Of a DNA stretch of 64,000 nucleotides, positions 46,749 to 60,900 are shown one piece after another. The DNA lies in contig VICG01000001.1 of the NCBI GenBank assembly GCA_008692225.1, forward strand, positions 918,501 to 982,500. The letters run 5' to 3'. The DNA is from Monilinia fructicola (Eukaryota; Ascomycota; Leotiomycetes; Helotiales; Sclerotiniaceae). The number at the start of each line of letters is the position of its first letter. Position 1 is the stretch's first letter. Made by a program: the position numbers and the translations under genes. The notes beneath the pieces are model-generated. The model made no database searches, was not told the DNA's origin, and was given only the letters and a program-made list of their open reading frames with translations.

Positions 46749-49700
46749 TGGCTACAGTATGTATTATGAATTCATGTCTGGCCTTGAGGCTTCAGTCGTC
46801 TCCTTTGTGCACATCTATCTAAAAGTGGTGTATGTTGCGGCTGTGGCTGGAAAGATTGAATGGAAATGCGAATGAGAGTGCAATGAGATGGATTCATGGA
46901 TTGGAGCATTCATCATTCATCATTCATCATTCACAGCCACATGTCACTTAATACATCGTTCATTATTCATGTATCTCCGTACATTTCCCATCCCAAGTTT
47001 GGTAAGCTAGACATCCCTAACACTCGTTATCCCGTCTTACTATGCAAATTGACACTCATATTCATCATCATCATCCTATCACACCCTCACAACATATCAG
47101 TATCCAGACTATCCGTACGTATCTTAATCAGGAGTCCAGCCGGGAACTCGTCGATACCAGAATCCTACGACAACACTCGGACAAATGGTATCATTGCCAC
47201 TCTATATTAATCTCTACTTATGCCTCAAATCACGAAGCCATTCCCCTTGGTTTGTCATACCACAGTGCCAGTCATGCCCAAGATAGTCAAGTGCACAAAC
47301 CCTATTTGACGCGTGAAGATGATACTGTAAGGTGATATGACAGTGATCTAGTAACACAGCTAACACAGCAATCAGCCTACTGCGGCGAACAGACCAAACA
47401 ATACGAAACTATCACCAAATATACACGCTTCCTTGGGAAGTTTGAGAAGGACAATGCTAGGCGATTCCCATACATCCGGGGCATGTAAGGTACAAATGAC
47501 CTAGAGGAAGAAAACCCGCAACTCAACCCATACTCCCTACAGTAACGTTGACAAACCTGATACATTTGATAACATCGGACCTTCACATTTCTTTTCTCAT
47601 AAGAGTAACAAATATCCGAATCACGAACATTTCAATTTCAATCAATTTCCATCAAACACACATCCCATCCCATCCCATCCATACACACGCGCGATATACT
47701 ATTTCCGTACCTAAACTTTATGTATCCTAGCTGCGCAGCCGATTGTTCCATCCTCGTCTACTTTCGTAATCACGCGCAGGCTAATTTGAAAAACCCATTT
47801 CTCGGAACCGGAAGATCTTCATCCTATTGTAGACTTGAGGGTGTGGTGTGCAGGTCAAAAAGAAATTATCAGCCATAGAAGCTTTGGGGGCTTTTTCTAG
47901 AATATCGTTTGATGATTGACTCTGGACAAGCGCAGAGGTTGAACTCAAAGCAGACATATCGGTCACGTTGTGATTTGATAGTTTTGATTGATTTGGATTT
48001 GATTGATTTGATAGTTTTGATGGTGGTGGATAGTTCTGATAGTTTCTGATACTTTTGATTGATTTGATTGATAGTCTTGATGGTTTTGATGGTTTTGATT
48101 GATTTGATCGATTTGATGTGTTGTCAAACATCTCACTTATCCATGTAACCCTTGATTTTGCTGTCTTGATTGAGATGGGAATTGCAAATTAGGAGGAAAT
48201 TGGGGTTTTGGGGGGGGTTTCGCCAAGGGATATGCATGATGCATACTCTCATATATGAATATGAATTTTGAGACCAATACTTGGGTGGAAAGTGTGACAT
48301 GATTCCAGCACGACTCACTCCACTTTATGGGTCTTTTCATTTCCCTGCATTTATTTTCAATCATATCTAAAGAAAGATCTACTATGCAGCGATGTACAGA
48401 TTAGATGATGGGACTGATCATAATCGTCCACGACATTTCAATTCATGCGTGCTTCCTTTTCTCCATTACCCTGATGAACAACAGCGCAGGAAAAGATCAG
48501 GTGGTACGACGGGGATCAATCAATGGAACCCCAAATACGAAGTATGGAAGAGGGGTAGATCTCGGGTACTTGCAGCTTTCCCAGGGGTTATGGAGATTGT
48601 TTGCGAGAGAGACGTGGGACAGGTGGTGGGATGAGATTGTTGATGTGATGTATGCATACCAGGCAGGTAAGGCATTGGGCAAGTGCTTGATTCCTTGCCT
48701 AAAGGCAAAGGTACGATACATAACGGGAAGGATGTCTCTGTCTCGGCTCGAGAAGATAGAGATGTAGGATTTTCCTCATTATTTGAATACTCGCCATATC
48801 CGAGAAGTGCATCGCAAACAATGCCATCTACTTGCAAGCAAATGATGACTACCTGCCACCTAGAAGTTTCAGGGGGCACAAGCAATCTTCATTCCCGACT
48901 AGCACGGTTTGCATCTCACATTTGAGATTGTCGGGTAGGTCTCATGCAGATATTGGAAATTACTTAGTGGTACAGTATTCAGTATTGAGGTCTGTCAATT
49001 AGGTAGGCGCTTTTTATGAAGGATTGACAGGATCTTCATTGAGAGCACAGATGGAATGTAGCACAAAGCATATCATAGAAAACCCTAGAGCTTGGAGCCT
49101 AGAGCATAACTGATATGTATCGTGACTCTTGCATGGCTGACCATCAGCTTGATGATTTGTGCATGGGCTGATAATTGTTATGGCAAAGAGAAATAATTGA
49201 AGGGTCGCTTCTTTCGCTTGATCAGGGGAAATGTAGGAATCTAGGGGAGAATATTCTGGATTGTCAAACACCGAGATCAAGATCACTAGCAGTCTGAGAG
49301 AAACATTTATTTGATGCCAAATTGATACATCTCTTGATGCCAGGCTGATTTTTGGTTTGGCTATGCGTCTTTCTAATTCCGATTCTCGCCGTTTGAGCAT
49401 TTACTTCAGCTTTACCCAGTAACTTACAACCCTTTATCGATTCATCTGCCTTGAATTTTCAATTGCGTGGATGTTTCTCAATATGCTAGTGTTTGTTCAT
49501 CCACTTGTCATTATGCAAACAATTACATGTTCGATGTCCTATGGCTCCCTTGGTTTCATTCGACTCTGGAAACCTTTTCCCCTGCAGGAACTCCCAGGCA
49601 GTCAGTATTCTTTTCTTCGCAATATTGCTCTCCTGGTTGTATAAAGGGTTAGACAATCAAACCGGAAAATACTTCAATGTACACATTGCGACAAAGAGTG

Positions 49701-50351
49701 AATCGGCATAAAGAACTTTCTGAAAGGGAGCTCATGACAGTACTTGAAGAGGAGACGAATGTGATAATTGATAAAGAAGCCTGACATTGAAGCTTCTCCG
49801 TTTGCAGGAATCAAAAATGATTTTCGACAAAGAATGAATCGTTGGACGATATTTTTTGCGAGGAGTTTCTTCGTTATAGACCCTCACCTGCGGAGCTGAT
49901 GAAATGAAATATTCGCCTGAATTATGTTATAAACCGTGGCAAGTAACCACAAATGTAGCAAGTTCAGCTTTTAATGGTTTTTTCGGTTATCCAAGAGCTC
50001 AGTGAGTAGAACATAGTGAGGTACGTCCGAAAGTCTACGCCGCTATTGCATTTCCTATTGTTTAATTGTGAGGAATGTATCGGTCGGTTATCGTCTTGAG
50101 AAATATCTTTCTTTCGAGAAGCTTACTTGTATGCAAATGGTAGCTTAGCTTTTTTTGCTTGAAAGAAAAAGCGATAGCCTGCAACAGCAAAAGCGTGCAC
50201 AAAGAACCTTTTACACAAGACTCTGGACAAATTCTCAGTAGCATACTCAATAATTGAAAGCTATTCGGACCACTGCCAGTCAGTATTGCTGAATCTAAGA
50301 GAGGTCTAAGAAAGGAAGTGGGATCAGAAATTGTTGTAAAACTTCGTCGAG

Positions 50352-53300
50352 ATGCCGCAAAAAGAGTAGGTCAATGTTAATGTCATGAAGTCGCACAATC
50401 TAACTCCATCGCAGTAAGAAGAGCAAGTATCCACCGGGTCATGAACTTCCAGATACAGATACCAGTCAAGATGATGAAATTACGAGACCACCGCCACCTT
50501 CTCCCCCTTCTCCATCTCCACTTACTCCACCTCGTCAACCATCTTCAACCAATAGAAAGTTGAAAGTGCCCAAGTTCTTGACTAATGAGACGCCCGTTGA
50601 ATTGCCTCCTAACCCAGCAACTACGTTCAAAGGCCATGAACAGCCACCGGTCAATGAGCGGCTTGAACAAATCAAAACATTCCTTGCTGACGAGGATGCA
50701 AATCGATGCTTAGATTTCAAAGACAAGCTCAAGGAGATACAAGAATACCTTGATCATGTTGAGAAACACAACATCCCACGGGACTGGAAACTTTTTAAAG
50801 ATGCAAAGGTGATGACAGAAACACAAGCAGATTGGCATGATCGTATGGATAAGACATCTCTTGGCGGTCCTCTCTGTGTAGATTCTCCTCAAATCCAGCC
50901 TTATAGCACGAGGCTTATGTCGAATGAGGTAACTCTTGCGATACGCGAGACGAAGGAACTCAATGGTACCCAGACACAAGTCCGTGAAAATCGCCCTCCT
51001 TTCACAGTACAACGTACCAAAGATCACCCAATCTTCCTCAGAGCCATAAAACTCGACGCCAGAAAAACACTGACGGATCTCACGGAAGAGGAACAAAATC
51101 GTAATCTCTTCAAGATTGAGAGCCGAGCTTACAACGAAGCCAAAGATGTCCCAGCACTGATTCCTCTTTGGACAGACTCTATCCGTGGCCTCCCCATTAC
51201 AGGAAAGAGTCAAAGCAGTGAAGACCCTTGGTATGGTAATGGCCAGCTGCTAGGCGTCACTCCAAAAGCGCAAGTCAAGCAGAAACCAACTCATAACGTC
51301 TTACCAAGCATCGTTTCTTCATATCAGAATATCTTACGAGGATTTTTGGGCCTGTACCGAGAGAGTGTCATTCGCTTTGGACGTGGGGATCAGCGACATA
51401 TGAAGGACTGGAGAGTTGCAGTCTTGAAGGCTTTTTTACGACTATTCCCCACACCAGAAGCCAAGGCACTTGAGCGTAACGCCAATGTATATTCTACTGG
51501 ACAACGAAAAGAGAATATAACAGACGAGGAATATAGAGCTGTCAAAGATGATTGGAAGAAATATAACGATTTGCAAGATCAGCTATTGGAACACCTCTCT
51601 GCCAAGACTACTCCTCCAGTTCAGTTTTATTTTGATGAGCCAGATATGGTCAAGACAGACCTCTACGACCCTAGCAAGATCAACATACCAAGAGAATATG
51701 GCGATCGACTACGGGAGGTGTATGAAATGCAGACGGAAGTCATTTATCTTTTGAGAGAATGTCGTGATCAGGGTGGTCCGCAAAAATGCGATTGGTTCAT
51801 ACTAGGAAGAATTGCCGAGATACTTGCACCTGTGGAGCCTGATATGTTTGGTGAAGTGGGAAGACATTGGGCACAATTCAAAACGAGGCATATTCCTTCG
51901 CTTTGGGATAAGGCATACGGCTCACTCGATAAGCATAAGTGGCTCAATTCTCGTGACGCAGAAGAGAGAGCAATCGTTGATACTTATATCAAGAATCTAC
52001 AAGAGCTCTGGACTGAAATCTTTGACAGAAATCCTGATCTTCGACGTGATGAAAGTACTCTGGTTAATGACGAGCCATGGATTGTATTACTCCCACTACA
52101 AAGGGGTGCCCTGAGGACAGACTCATTGAGACACAAGATGACGGCTGATTTCATACAACCATATATCTTCTATGTACCTTGGGCTACTCCAAAACCCAAA
52201 CTCTCCCCGGAAATGGAGGAGCAATTAAAAAGAATTCATAAGCTTTTGAAGGAAAAAGATGAATCAGGGGGTCGACTACCACACAATAAAATGGCCGCAC
52301 TTCGACAAAACTTAGCTCCATTCTTTTACCCCAGACTCCGTCGGATGTATGATCAAACCCTCAGTGATAATGAATTAGTTCGTAATCCTGCGCTCAGAGC
52401 ATTCTCTATGATCTTCGAACCTTGGCTGGCGGGATTTGAAGGAGTTGGGATCGAGATAAGAAACTATCAACCCGAGGAAAGCCAAGCTTTGTTAAATAGG
52501 ACTATACCAGCAAATCTAACAGATGTGCCAGCTGATACAAAAGCTCCCCAATTGAGACAACGAGATCCCTCTGTTTTGTATCAAACTCATCAAAGGTTGG
52601 ACCCAGACTCGTTAAATGCTCTCAACGCAGAACTCAACCGAGATCTTCCTGATGACGGTGATGTGGGAGCACACCCTGCCGCGGAGGGATGGTCCGAGAA
52701 GCTGAAGAAAAAATATGCAAGCATAATAGGCCCTCCAAAATTGAAAGGCCTAAGAAGTGAGATAGCCAAAGTTGAGCAAGAAATAGGCGATCAAAGTCTT
52801 GAAGACCCTATTGTCAAGGGCTTCTTGAACAAAGAATTGTCCATTCTCCACCGAAAGTTCGAAGCCGCAGGAAGACAATTTGTGATGGGAGTCAGAGGGG
52901 TGGCAAGATCCCAACACAAAAGAAACACAGTCACTGTCCTACAAAGCGCGGATTTCGTTGGCACAGATGTGGATACCGACAATATCCCTGGTGTATTTTA
53001 TCTCGCCACTAAACCGCCTTCTCCGATGACCATTCATCCTGAAAGAGTCGATACACTAAGTCTTGTACCTGACCTTGATACTGGGATCAATCGCAACCTA
53101 GAGCAAAATTGGAAACAATTCATCCTAGGCTATCCGAAACAAACATCACGTTACGATACAGGCACCTTGAATTTTCAATCCAAGGCCGAAAGAAGGGGCA
53201 TCCAGAGAGCGGCTATTGAAATGGCATTGAACTTACTAGCTTCAAATTATGAGCAACGCCGTCCAGACGATCGATTTCGTCGAGTTGTACTACCTTCACC

Positions 53301-55858
53301 ATGGCAGCCACCTCCGCCAGAAGTTCCAATATCAATGGAACTTGAACCAACTAAGCGACCTTTAGAACTAGACACCACATACTACACCGATCTTATCTAT
53401 CAATACAATCAATGGAAAGATGACGATTGGTATGATGCTCGGGAGAAGATCGTGAAAATGTTTCCTGGTCAGGTTCCACCACCGGCTAACTATAATGGTC
53501 CTTTTACAATCCCGACAATGTTCGAATACCAAGATGTTGCTGCAAAGTATTTGGGGAACTTGATTCCTACCTGGAATGCTCTAGTACATACAGGCAATAT
53601 TTATCCACGGCCATTCCTGACAGCGGTTCTCCAGCGTGTCCAAAGGGGTATAAATTTCGGGTCTGGTCCAGATCATCAAACATATGATAGCCTTTATGAA
53701 GAAGCGAATGGCATGGAGTTGAGACTGTTGCCCCAAGAGCTTGCTGTTCTCCGGGAATTAACTGAGCCATCTTGGAACTTTCATTGGCTTCCATATCCCC
53801 GGTTACAAATGCAGATGAAGACGTGCACAGACAGATTCTCGATGAATTCGAAAGAGATATGGATGCGCTGCCAGAAGCTGCCAAGCCGCCTTACTGGTCG
53901 TCAGGGCAGCCTCCAGATATCCCACAAAGACATCAATATTCCAATATTCCAGAATCGCAGAGGGATCTACGATCCGTGTCTGAATACCACCATGAAACTA
54001 GGTCGGTGACGTTCATGTCCTTGAAAAAACTTCTTCGACATATAAACGACCGTCGAGTAAAGCAGAATTTACCCGCATGGAATTTAGCCACCGCGAGAAA
54101 TCATCTTGAGGTAATGCACCAATATCATCACATACAGTAAGTATTTTTCTTATCATTCATTGACAGAGTAGCTAATCAGTTACAGTTTTGAGCCAACGAA
54201 AGATGAAGACATAGAGAAAGGTGACGATCAAGAAGGATTGACAGATCACGTAGCAAGAGTCGCGCTTACCGGCCATCCGGAGACGAAATATGTGGAAAAG
54301 CGAGAGTCGGCATATCTGATGTATGGAATACAGTATCGAAGCGAAGGAGGCGAAAATGTCTTCACCGTCCAGTACAACGCAGATCGACTCACAGGGCCAC
54401 CAATAATCCAACCAAACCTCTACAGTTTCATCGAAAAGGCCTCTTTCAAATTTGGCAGAGCAATCGCTGCGTACACCGAGGAGCTCACATTAGACGAGAC
54501 CCACTACACGCGAGAACTCTGTCTCGATATCGTCAATCTAAGCTACCAACGCGTAGTCCTCCGATCGGAAGGCAAACCCATTTACCCAGGCGAACCCAAC
54601 GTTCCCCCCGCAACTCCAAATCCAAACAACATAACCCTAGTTCGCATCGCCTCCGATCTCGAAAAAGTCGCCCCTGATATCTTCGAGACATACAATCTCA
54701 ACCCCAATACCCTCTCAGACCCTGCCGTCCCCCTCAAAACCCGTACGCGCTATGCCGCTCTGATGATCCAATCCCAAGTCATCGAAGAACTAAACAACAA
54801 CTGGGAATCGCGCTTCCCCGTCAACGAAAAGGTTTGGGGATTTGCACGGGACCGACTGGTCAACCCTGTACGAACGGTGGTCGCAGGCCGCACTTTTACG
54901 GAATACCATCGCCCGCGCCAATACTTCAGCATGCGGAGATGGCCGCCGTGCGAACAGAGCCTGGCAAGCCAAGAGGTCATTAGGGATAGTGGACCGGTGA
55001 TCCAGGCCAAGGTTGTTAAGAAGGCTGTGCCGAGAAAGGCGATTGGGGAGAAAAAATTGGATTCGTTGAGGAAAACCGCAGGAGCCGCAACATATAGCGG
55101 GAGGGCCGCCCAATTTCCCATTTGGAGAGACCGCGTACCAGCAAGCTTATCTGAGTTGGAGGGTGCAGGAGGACTTGAAGGATGGTATGTGTCTCTGTTT
55201 ATCTTGTTTTCTCTTCTCGTATTGATCATTCCGATGATACTAACCCGTGCCACCCCTAGTCCCTGAATTCAACCCCCCACCCAAACCACGCAATGGGGTC
55301 TCCAAGCTCCTCTCCACTGCCCCTCAACCACCCATAGACTATTATGCGCTCCCGTCTATCCCTCCTTCTTTTCAACCTCGCAGTATCCCTCTTGAAACCC
55401 TTCGCCAACGCACCATTACCAGGGCGCAAGCTATGCCTGGACTCCCTTCCCTCACAGAATACTATAGAGAGGAAGGTGAAGCGAACCGAGTGAGAGAGTA
55501 CAGGCAATTGGTGAGAGAAAATGAAAAGATCAAGGCGATCGAGAAGTTAGCTGGCGGGAAGAGTTGGCAGAAGATGAATAGGGAAGAGAGAGAGAAGTGG
55601 GCAGATCAGTTGATCGTTGAGGAGATGGAGGAGCAGAGGAGTTTTCAGAATGCTGGTGGGACGGTTGGTAGATGGGGAGGTGGAAATAAGGGTCTTGAGG
55701 CCGGTGATAGAAATGTGATACCGAGAGCTGGTCGGGGGACGAGGAAAAGGAGTAGGAGCCGCAGTGTTGGGGGTGAAAGACACGGTACTAAATCGAAGAG
55801 GAGAGGGAATAGACCTTCACCAGTTCAGATTGAGCCGGTGATGTCGGGGGCATTGTGA
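50352..55858 (+). CDS. Giant unrecognised protein, about 1,777 aa, four exons
   Basis: Exons: 50352-50365, 50415-54136, 54186-55184 and 55260-55858. The tiny first exon gives MPQK and the junction codon D, joined by a 49-nt intron (50366-50414, GTAGGT...GCAG) to KKSKYPPGHELPD. The 54137-54185 intron (GTAAGT...ACAG) and the 55185-55259 intron (GTATGT...CTAG) are good. Two 1-nt shifts are needed: one base missing near 53765 (LRELTEP continues as ILELSLASISPVTNADEDV), and a compensating shift near the third intron. The N-terminus is Pro-rich; the bulk is helical, rich in W, Y and D (DWRVAVLKAFLRLFPTPEAK, KCDWFILGRIAEILAPVEPD, PWIVLLPLQRGALRTDSLRH); the C-terminus is basic (GTRKRSRSRSVGG, KSKRRGNR), suggesting a nuclear signal. 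There is no membrane segment or known enzyme motif. It looks like a lineage-restricted protein; function unknown. Confidence 0.75.
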
Positions 55859-57878
55859 GCGCTGTGGAGTTTGAAGATATGAGTTGCCAGGTAGGATACT
55901 CAGTACGCGTCAAATGGTTGATATTTTTCTTTGGGGTGTTTAGTTTGGGTGCGTCTGCATGCCTATTGATTGGATAAATTTAAAAAATGATATTTATATA
56001 TGTAATCAAGGAATAGGAAAAGAGATAAAAAAGTACTGGTATATTACTTGGTATTATAAGATTATTCGTAATTCACACTCTTTCGTTGTTGAGAATTTCA
56101 ATCTCTTCAGAATTTGTCATATTTCGATTTCTCCTGAAGATTGAGATTTTTGGCGATTCAGTTGTCTTCTGCTTCATGATAACGTGACTTTGTCTCATTC
56201 CCATTGCACTTCGCGCTTCAAACTAAGAGCAAGTTTTTCCTTATTACAAAGAAACCGCAATAGTTTTGTCCTTTTAAAAAAGTATAAACCGTAGTGACTT
56301 CTTTACACATAAAAGGAAATCAATATCTCAAGTCGCCAAGCACCCTCCTCTCTGCATCATGATCAGTCATGCTAGCTGGCCATGAAACCAAGTTCCAAAC
56401 TCAGACTGAAAGCGTGCTTCCACTCGAAAACAGTCATGCTCTTATTACTACCAACATTGTGATTTCACAATACCTCAAGAATAAATGGAACGTCTCAACT
56501 ACGAAGCCCGCGTTGACTATACGTCTTCGCGCTGGATGAACTGGAAGTTTGGAGCATACAAAACCAAAGGCGTCTACAACATACCATATAAGCCTGATTC
56601 AACCTTCAAATTATTCAATTTCTCCCCATCAGAAATCCAAATCCACCAATTTTGGAAGTTTGCCTGTCGCAAGTCTCGCATTGTGTGCCTTCAACCTGTA
56701 CCTCTTAAGTACTCTATCTCAAGATATCCCGTATCGATCTAATACTCTTCGGTGCCCGGATTCATCGTCTCGCAGCATATACACAGACACCTAAGTTGTT
56801 GGGATGGAACGCTATCTATGGCTGGTCCCAATATAGAGCTCATAATTTATTAATGAAAAGTCAAAACGTCGAACAAAGGAGGGGTATGAAGCTAAGTATT
56901 GGGGGGGCCTATTGACCACGAACGCTGAGGATATTGTTTTCAGACTCTCTTCAGTCAAATACGAATCAAATCCCTGGCAAAATTCACATACTCGAGTAAC
57001 CAAGCAATACATTCCAACCCAAAGGCAGCAATGGGGATGTAGGAAATATCCTTCAAGCGCATAATAATGATCCGGAATCATTATAAGGAAGGCGAAGACT
57101 ATATCAGATATCCGAAACCTGCACGACTTTGAGACAGATGAACTTTTATATGACCATACAAGCTATCCAGATAGCTTTATCGTACAAGAATCAAGATAGA
57201 TGAGGCGGAAGAGGATGGAATGAATATATTGGATTTAGAGGGAATATTAATGAAAATGGTAATCATAACCTTGTTATGGTTGTTCATGATGAGGACTGTT
57301 CTCGAGATAACTACTATTACCTGGGTATCTAAAGATCCCAAAGATCTTTACTTAAAGTTCTCACTTGAGGTTCGAAAGGTAAAATTTGAAGATGTTGATG
57401 TAATAGTTTTGAAAAGACTGGAGTTAACAAAAACTGTATCTCTCGCGTTGCCCTCCGATTCTGCCATGTCATTAGTTCTAGAACTACTCGAGTTCACCCA
57501 CCGCTCGCTTTCTTCCAAAGCATCACGGCCACCCACCAAAACCAATTTCCAAACATAATAAATCGTGAAGGGTTATCAGGAAAATAACAATAATCGAATC
57601 AAAATGTGTTCCAGAATCTCCAAATGAATCTCCCCGAGAGAAACAAATATAAAATGATTCACTTTTAAGAGAGACTTTTCCACAAGCATGATGTCCGACT
57701 GTCGGTCCCTGCTAGCAGTACCGCTCTTTCTGGTTTTTGAGGTAGTCCTCGGAATTATCCAAGAGCCTGTGGGCGTCACACTTTTTACTGCTACATTGGT
57801 TTTTATACCAGAAATGTTTTCTTGTGAGTTCAGATCGAACCTCAAGGTTTGGGAACGACATGATCTCATGCATGATCT
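55859..57878. other. Intergenic with a possible decayed small gene
   Basis: At 56485-56742 an ATG frame of 85 codons (MERLNYEARVDYTSSRWMNW) is followed, in a different frame at about 56739-56850, by protein-like RIHRLAAYTQTPKLLGWNAI and YGWSQYRAHNLL, which suggests a broken gene. Its family is not recognised. Nothing else in the interval is convincing; frames at 57220-57560 on both strands overlap. Confidence 0.3.
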
Positions 57879-57953
57879 CAGGCTCAAGCTCAAGCTCAAG
57901 CTCAATCTCAATCTCAATCTCAATCTCAATCTCAATCTCAATCTCAATCTCAC
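57879..57953 (+). repeat. Hexanucleotide repeat (CTCAAG)n-(CTCAAT)n
   Basis: About three CTCAAG units followed by about nine CTCAAT units. Both strands stay open across it, giving LNLNLN, SISISI or EIEIEI artefacts. Confidence 0.95.
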
Positions 57954-60900
57954 TCGAATTGTTCATCAGAATCTGGGGACTAGGGTCATTCCCATCAAAA
58001 ATTCAGTGTTGATAATGTCCCTTATATGTCCAAATATTTCTCACATGCAATCTCGAATATGATCGAACGTGTGTCTTTGCCGTTTGGAAGAACCACTTCG
58101 ATGGGAGGCTATACCAACTAGAAGACCTCAGTGCTTTGATGAGATAATCGGACCTGTTATTTTCTGAACGGAAAGATGCACATTCACATGTTTCAAAGAC
58201 TTTCTGCCCAAGATTCGACTGTCAAGTTGGAAGCATGCGTTACTGGGACCACGAATGGCTTGTCTCTACGTTGTGCCTCAGGAATGCTCTGAGTTTTCTT
58301 TCAGGGATCGAGTTTATTTGAATCTTCCTCTGAAATAAGACTGAAATATGCCTACACTCACACTCTTTAAAAGCACCCTTGAGGATTAGCTTGCCATAGA
58401 TATGTCATGAAGCAGGGGATGTAGTATCTGTACGAGGGCTTTCGTTACTGAAGACTTCACACCTGGGACCTGGTTCAACTCTAGGATCGATAAACTTTTC
58501 TTGGACTGGGGTATCGGCAGTGGTTCGGATCGAATCATCAGTGTGCGCTACCGAATTAGTGCTCTGGAAAAGGTGCAATATTTGGCGACATTCTATTGGC
58601 CCAGTGACTCGCATCAGCGTAGGGTAGGTTGAAAGGTAAATGATTATAGACGTGCCGTTCCATCCTATTCTGAGAGAGGTTCGAAATATGAACACATTGT
58701 CAACGGTACATAGACGCTGCAGGAACGAACATTGTGGTGATTTGGAACCCTTGGATATTATGATATTGATACATTTTGAACTGAGTTATCTAAACCGTTT
58801 GTTGTTCCTGGCCGGCCCATGAAGTATGATCACGTCTGCTTTGATGTGTGAATGTTGTGTCGAGGAAGCTCAGAGAGGGGACAACGGATTGGGGGATAGT
58901 GAGGTTGGACAGGAGATCCTTCACAAATGATCCACATTGAGGGAAAGGATCATCACCAGTTATGCGGTGGTACCAGATTGAAGAGAGCATTGGTAAACTA
59001 CGAGCATTTACATAGACCGAGCCTTCTAACAATAATACAGATGAATGAGAATAATAGGTCTCTCGTTGACCTTACATGTGGGCCTGGCAATCTCGAACAC
59101 GAGTCACAAAGACTATATTTTTGCATTACCGGTTACTCTTTCTTGGCTGTCGTCTCTAGGTTATGTCGGCGGTGTGTCAAAACCTCTCTGAAGAGCACTT
59201 GTTCATTGAACTGCTTGAGATCAATTCAAATACTAAACTACTTGGATGAGGGAAGAGGCGTGACTATGTGGCCAAACAGGCAGTGCAAAGGTCCCAAAAC
59301 AATGAACTGGACAGCCGCTGCCTGTACCTAGTTAATGACGGGGATAAATTCTTGGAGAGTTCTGGACAGTTCTGAAAATACCAAAACCGAGCTAAAAACA
59401 TCAGATACAGATTACTTGCATACTGACGTTGATTTATCGATTGTTGGGGGAAGGGGAGAAAAAAAGGAACGGTATTGTGTATTTACATTCCACTCAAAGC
59501 TCCAATTTACTGACGTGTAATCAATCATATGGGAATAGCATTCAGCACATATCTTATGACTAGATAGCCTGCATGTACAATACTAACATCTAAAGAATGC
59601 CATAATCTCAAGTTTCTACCTTGAACAACTCCCACATATCAGATGATCACCTTTGGAATCGGGAAATCTCTACCATATATAACTCTTCCATACGTATGGC
59701 GATGTCAATAATTTGAGAAAATTCAACGTCCATGAAGTGAAATGGTAATCACCAGAATGGGGTTGAGATAATCAAACCCACTTTCATATCTGCAGAGAGC
59801 ACTGGTGAGTTTGAACTAATATCTTAGAATAACTCTCTCTAGTCACATCAAACCGATGCATTATCAGGAATAATCAAGATAGGTTACGATATATTGTACG
59901 ATATATTGTACGATATATTGGCCTGCAGTGTAGAGTTAGCGATTATCTATTTTGCTTGTGTTGGACAAAAGTGGTAGTGATTTCTCTTTTGTGAAAACAC
60001 AAAGACATTACCTCCTGAAACTCACTCCGATATCTTCCTGTTCACTAGGTTGTATATCGCACTCCTCACTATTCCCCTACCTCTCCTCTTTCCTCTCTCC
60101 TCTCTCCTCTCTCCTTCCCCCTCCCCTCCCCTTCCCTCCCCCCTTCTCCACACCCAAGAAAAACCCACCATCATTTATCCAAAGGTCTATATGAAAGAAT
60201 ATAAACACATACAGAAAGAAAGAAAAACTCATACCCACTACAATAGAACCGAGATTTCCACTCCCATGATATTTATTCCTCATGAAAAACGGTGTGGAAA
60301 TTATATGAAAGACCTGTCAGCTACATAGATAGGTACGTATGTATATAACCTGGAACCTGATATAAATTTATCCGTTGTTTTTTCATCTCAAATGAAACTT
60401 AACGTAGTAAGTAGCAAGGTAAGACTTACATACAAAGCCCGAGCCCCAAGCCCAATACCCCGGGCGAATACCCCATACATACACTATACCCATGCCCCAA
60501 AGCCCAAACCCCAGAGTCAATAGAAACGAATCCGAAGATCGTTGATGCGCCATTCGCACAGCGTTCACATGAACCAGATGAGCCATCCTAGCCAAACAAG
60601 GAAAGGAAAGGGAAGGAAAGGAAAAGCAGCAAAAGTCCATCCGTCCGTCTAATCGGCGTGAGATAAATACGCCAACAGGCAAACCAGACGAAATACGACG
60701 GGGTAAATCACGCCTCTGAAGCATCAGAGCCAGTCAGCACTCACCTAGCAGTAGGCTGTGTAACGCGAGACAATCATGGTGTGAGAACATGGATGGGCGA
60801 GGGGCGAGGGGCGAGGGGCGAGAGGGGCGAGGGGCGAGAGGAACAACAGTCAGCATGCGCGGTCGGAAAATGACAGATGATGACACCCATCCATTGATCC

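Larger units (their letters stand above)
40226..50351. other. 10-kb gene-poor region
   Basis: I find no gene I can support. Many frames of 60-160 codons exist, but they overlap on both strands, lack recognisable motifs, and several use non-ATG starts. The densest are around 42.2-42.4, 43.3-43.8, 45.3-45.6, 48.4-49.4 and, on minus, 47781-48131 (low-complexity Ser/Asn/Lys protein-like frame from an ATG). Short tandem repeats are scattered throughout. Small lineage-specific or secreted proteins cannot be excluded. Confidence 0.45.

Noticed and set aside
49014..49400. 128-codon minus-strand frame from an ATG
   Set aside because: Composition is mixed, no motif or context supports it, and the flanks show no intron signals that would extend it.
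57576..58062. Frames on both strands with LRLRLR, EIEIEI or SISISI repeats
   Set aside because: All derive from the CTCAAG/CTCAAT hexanucleotide array.
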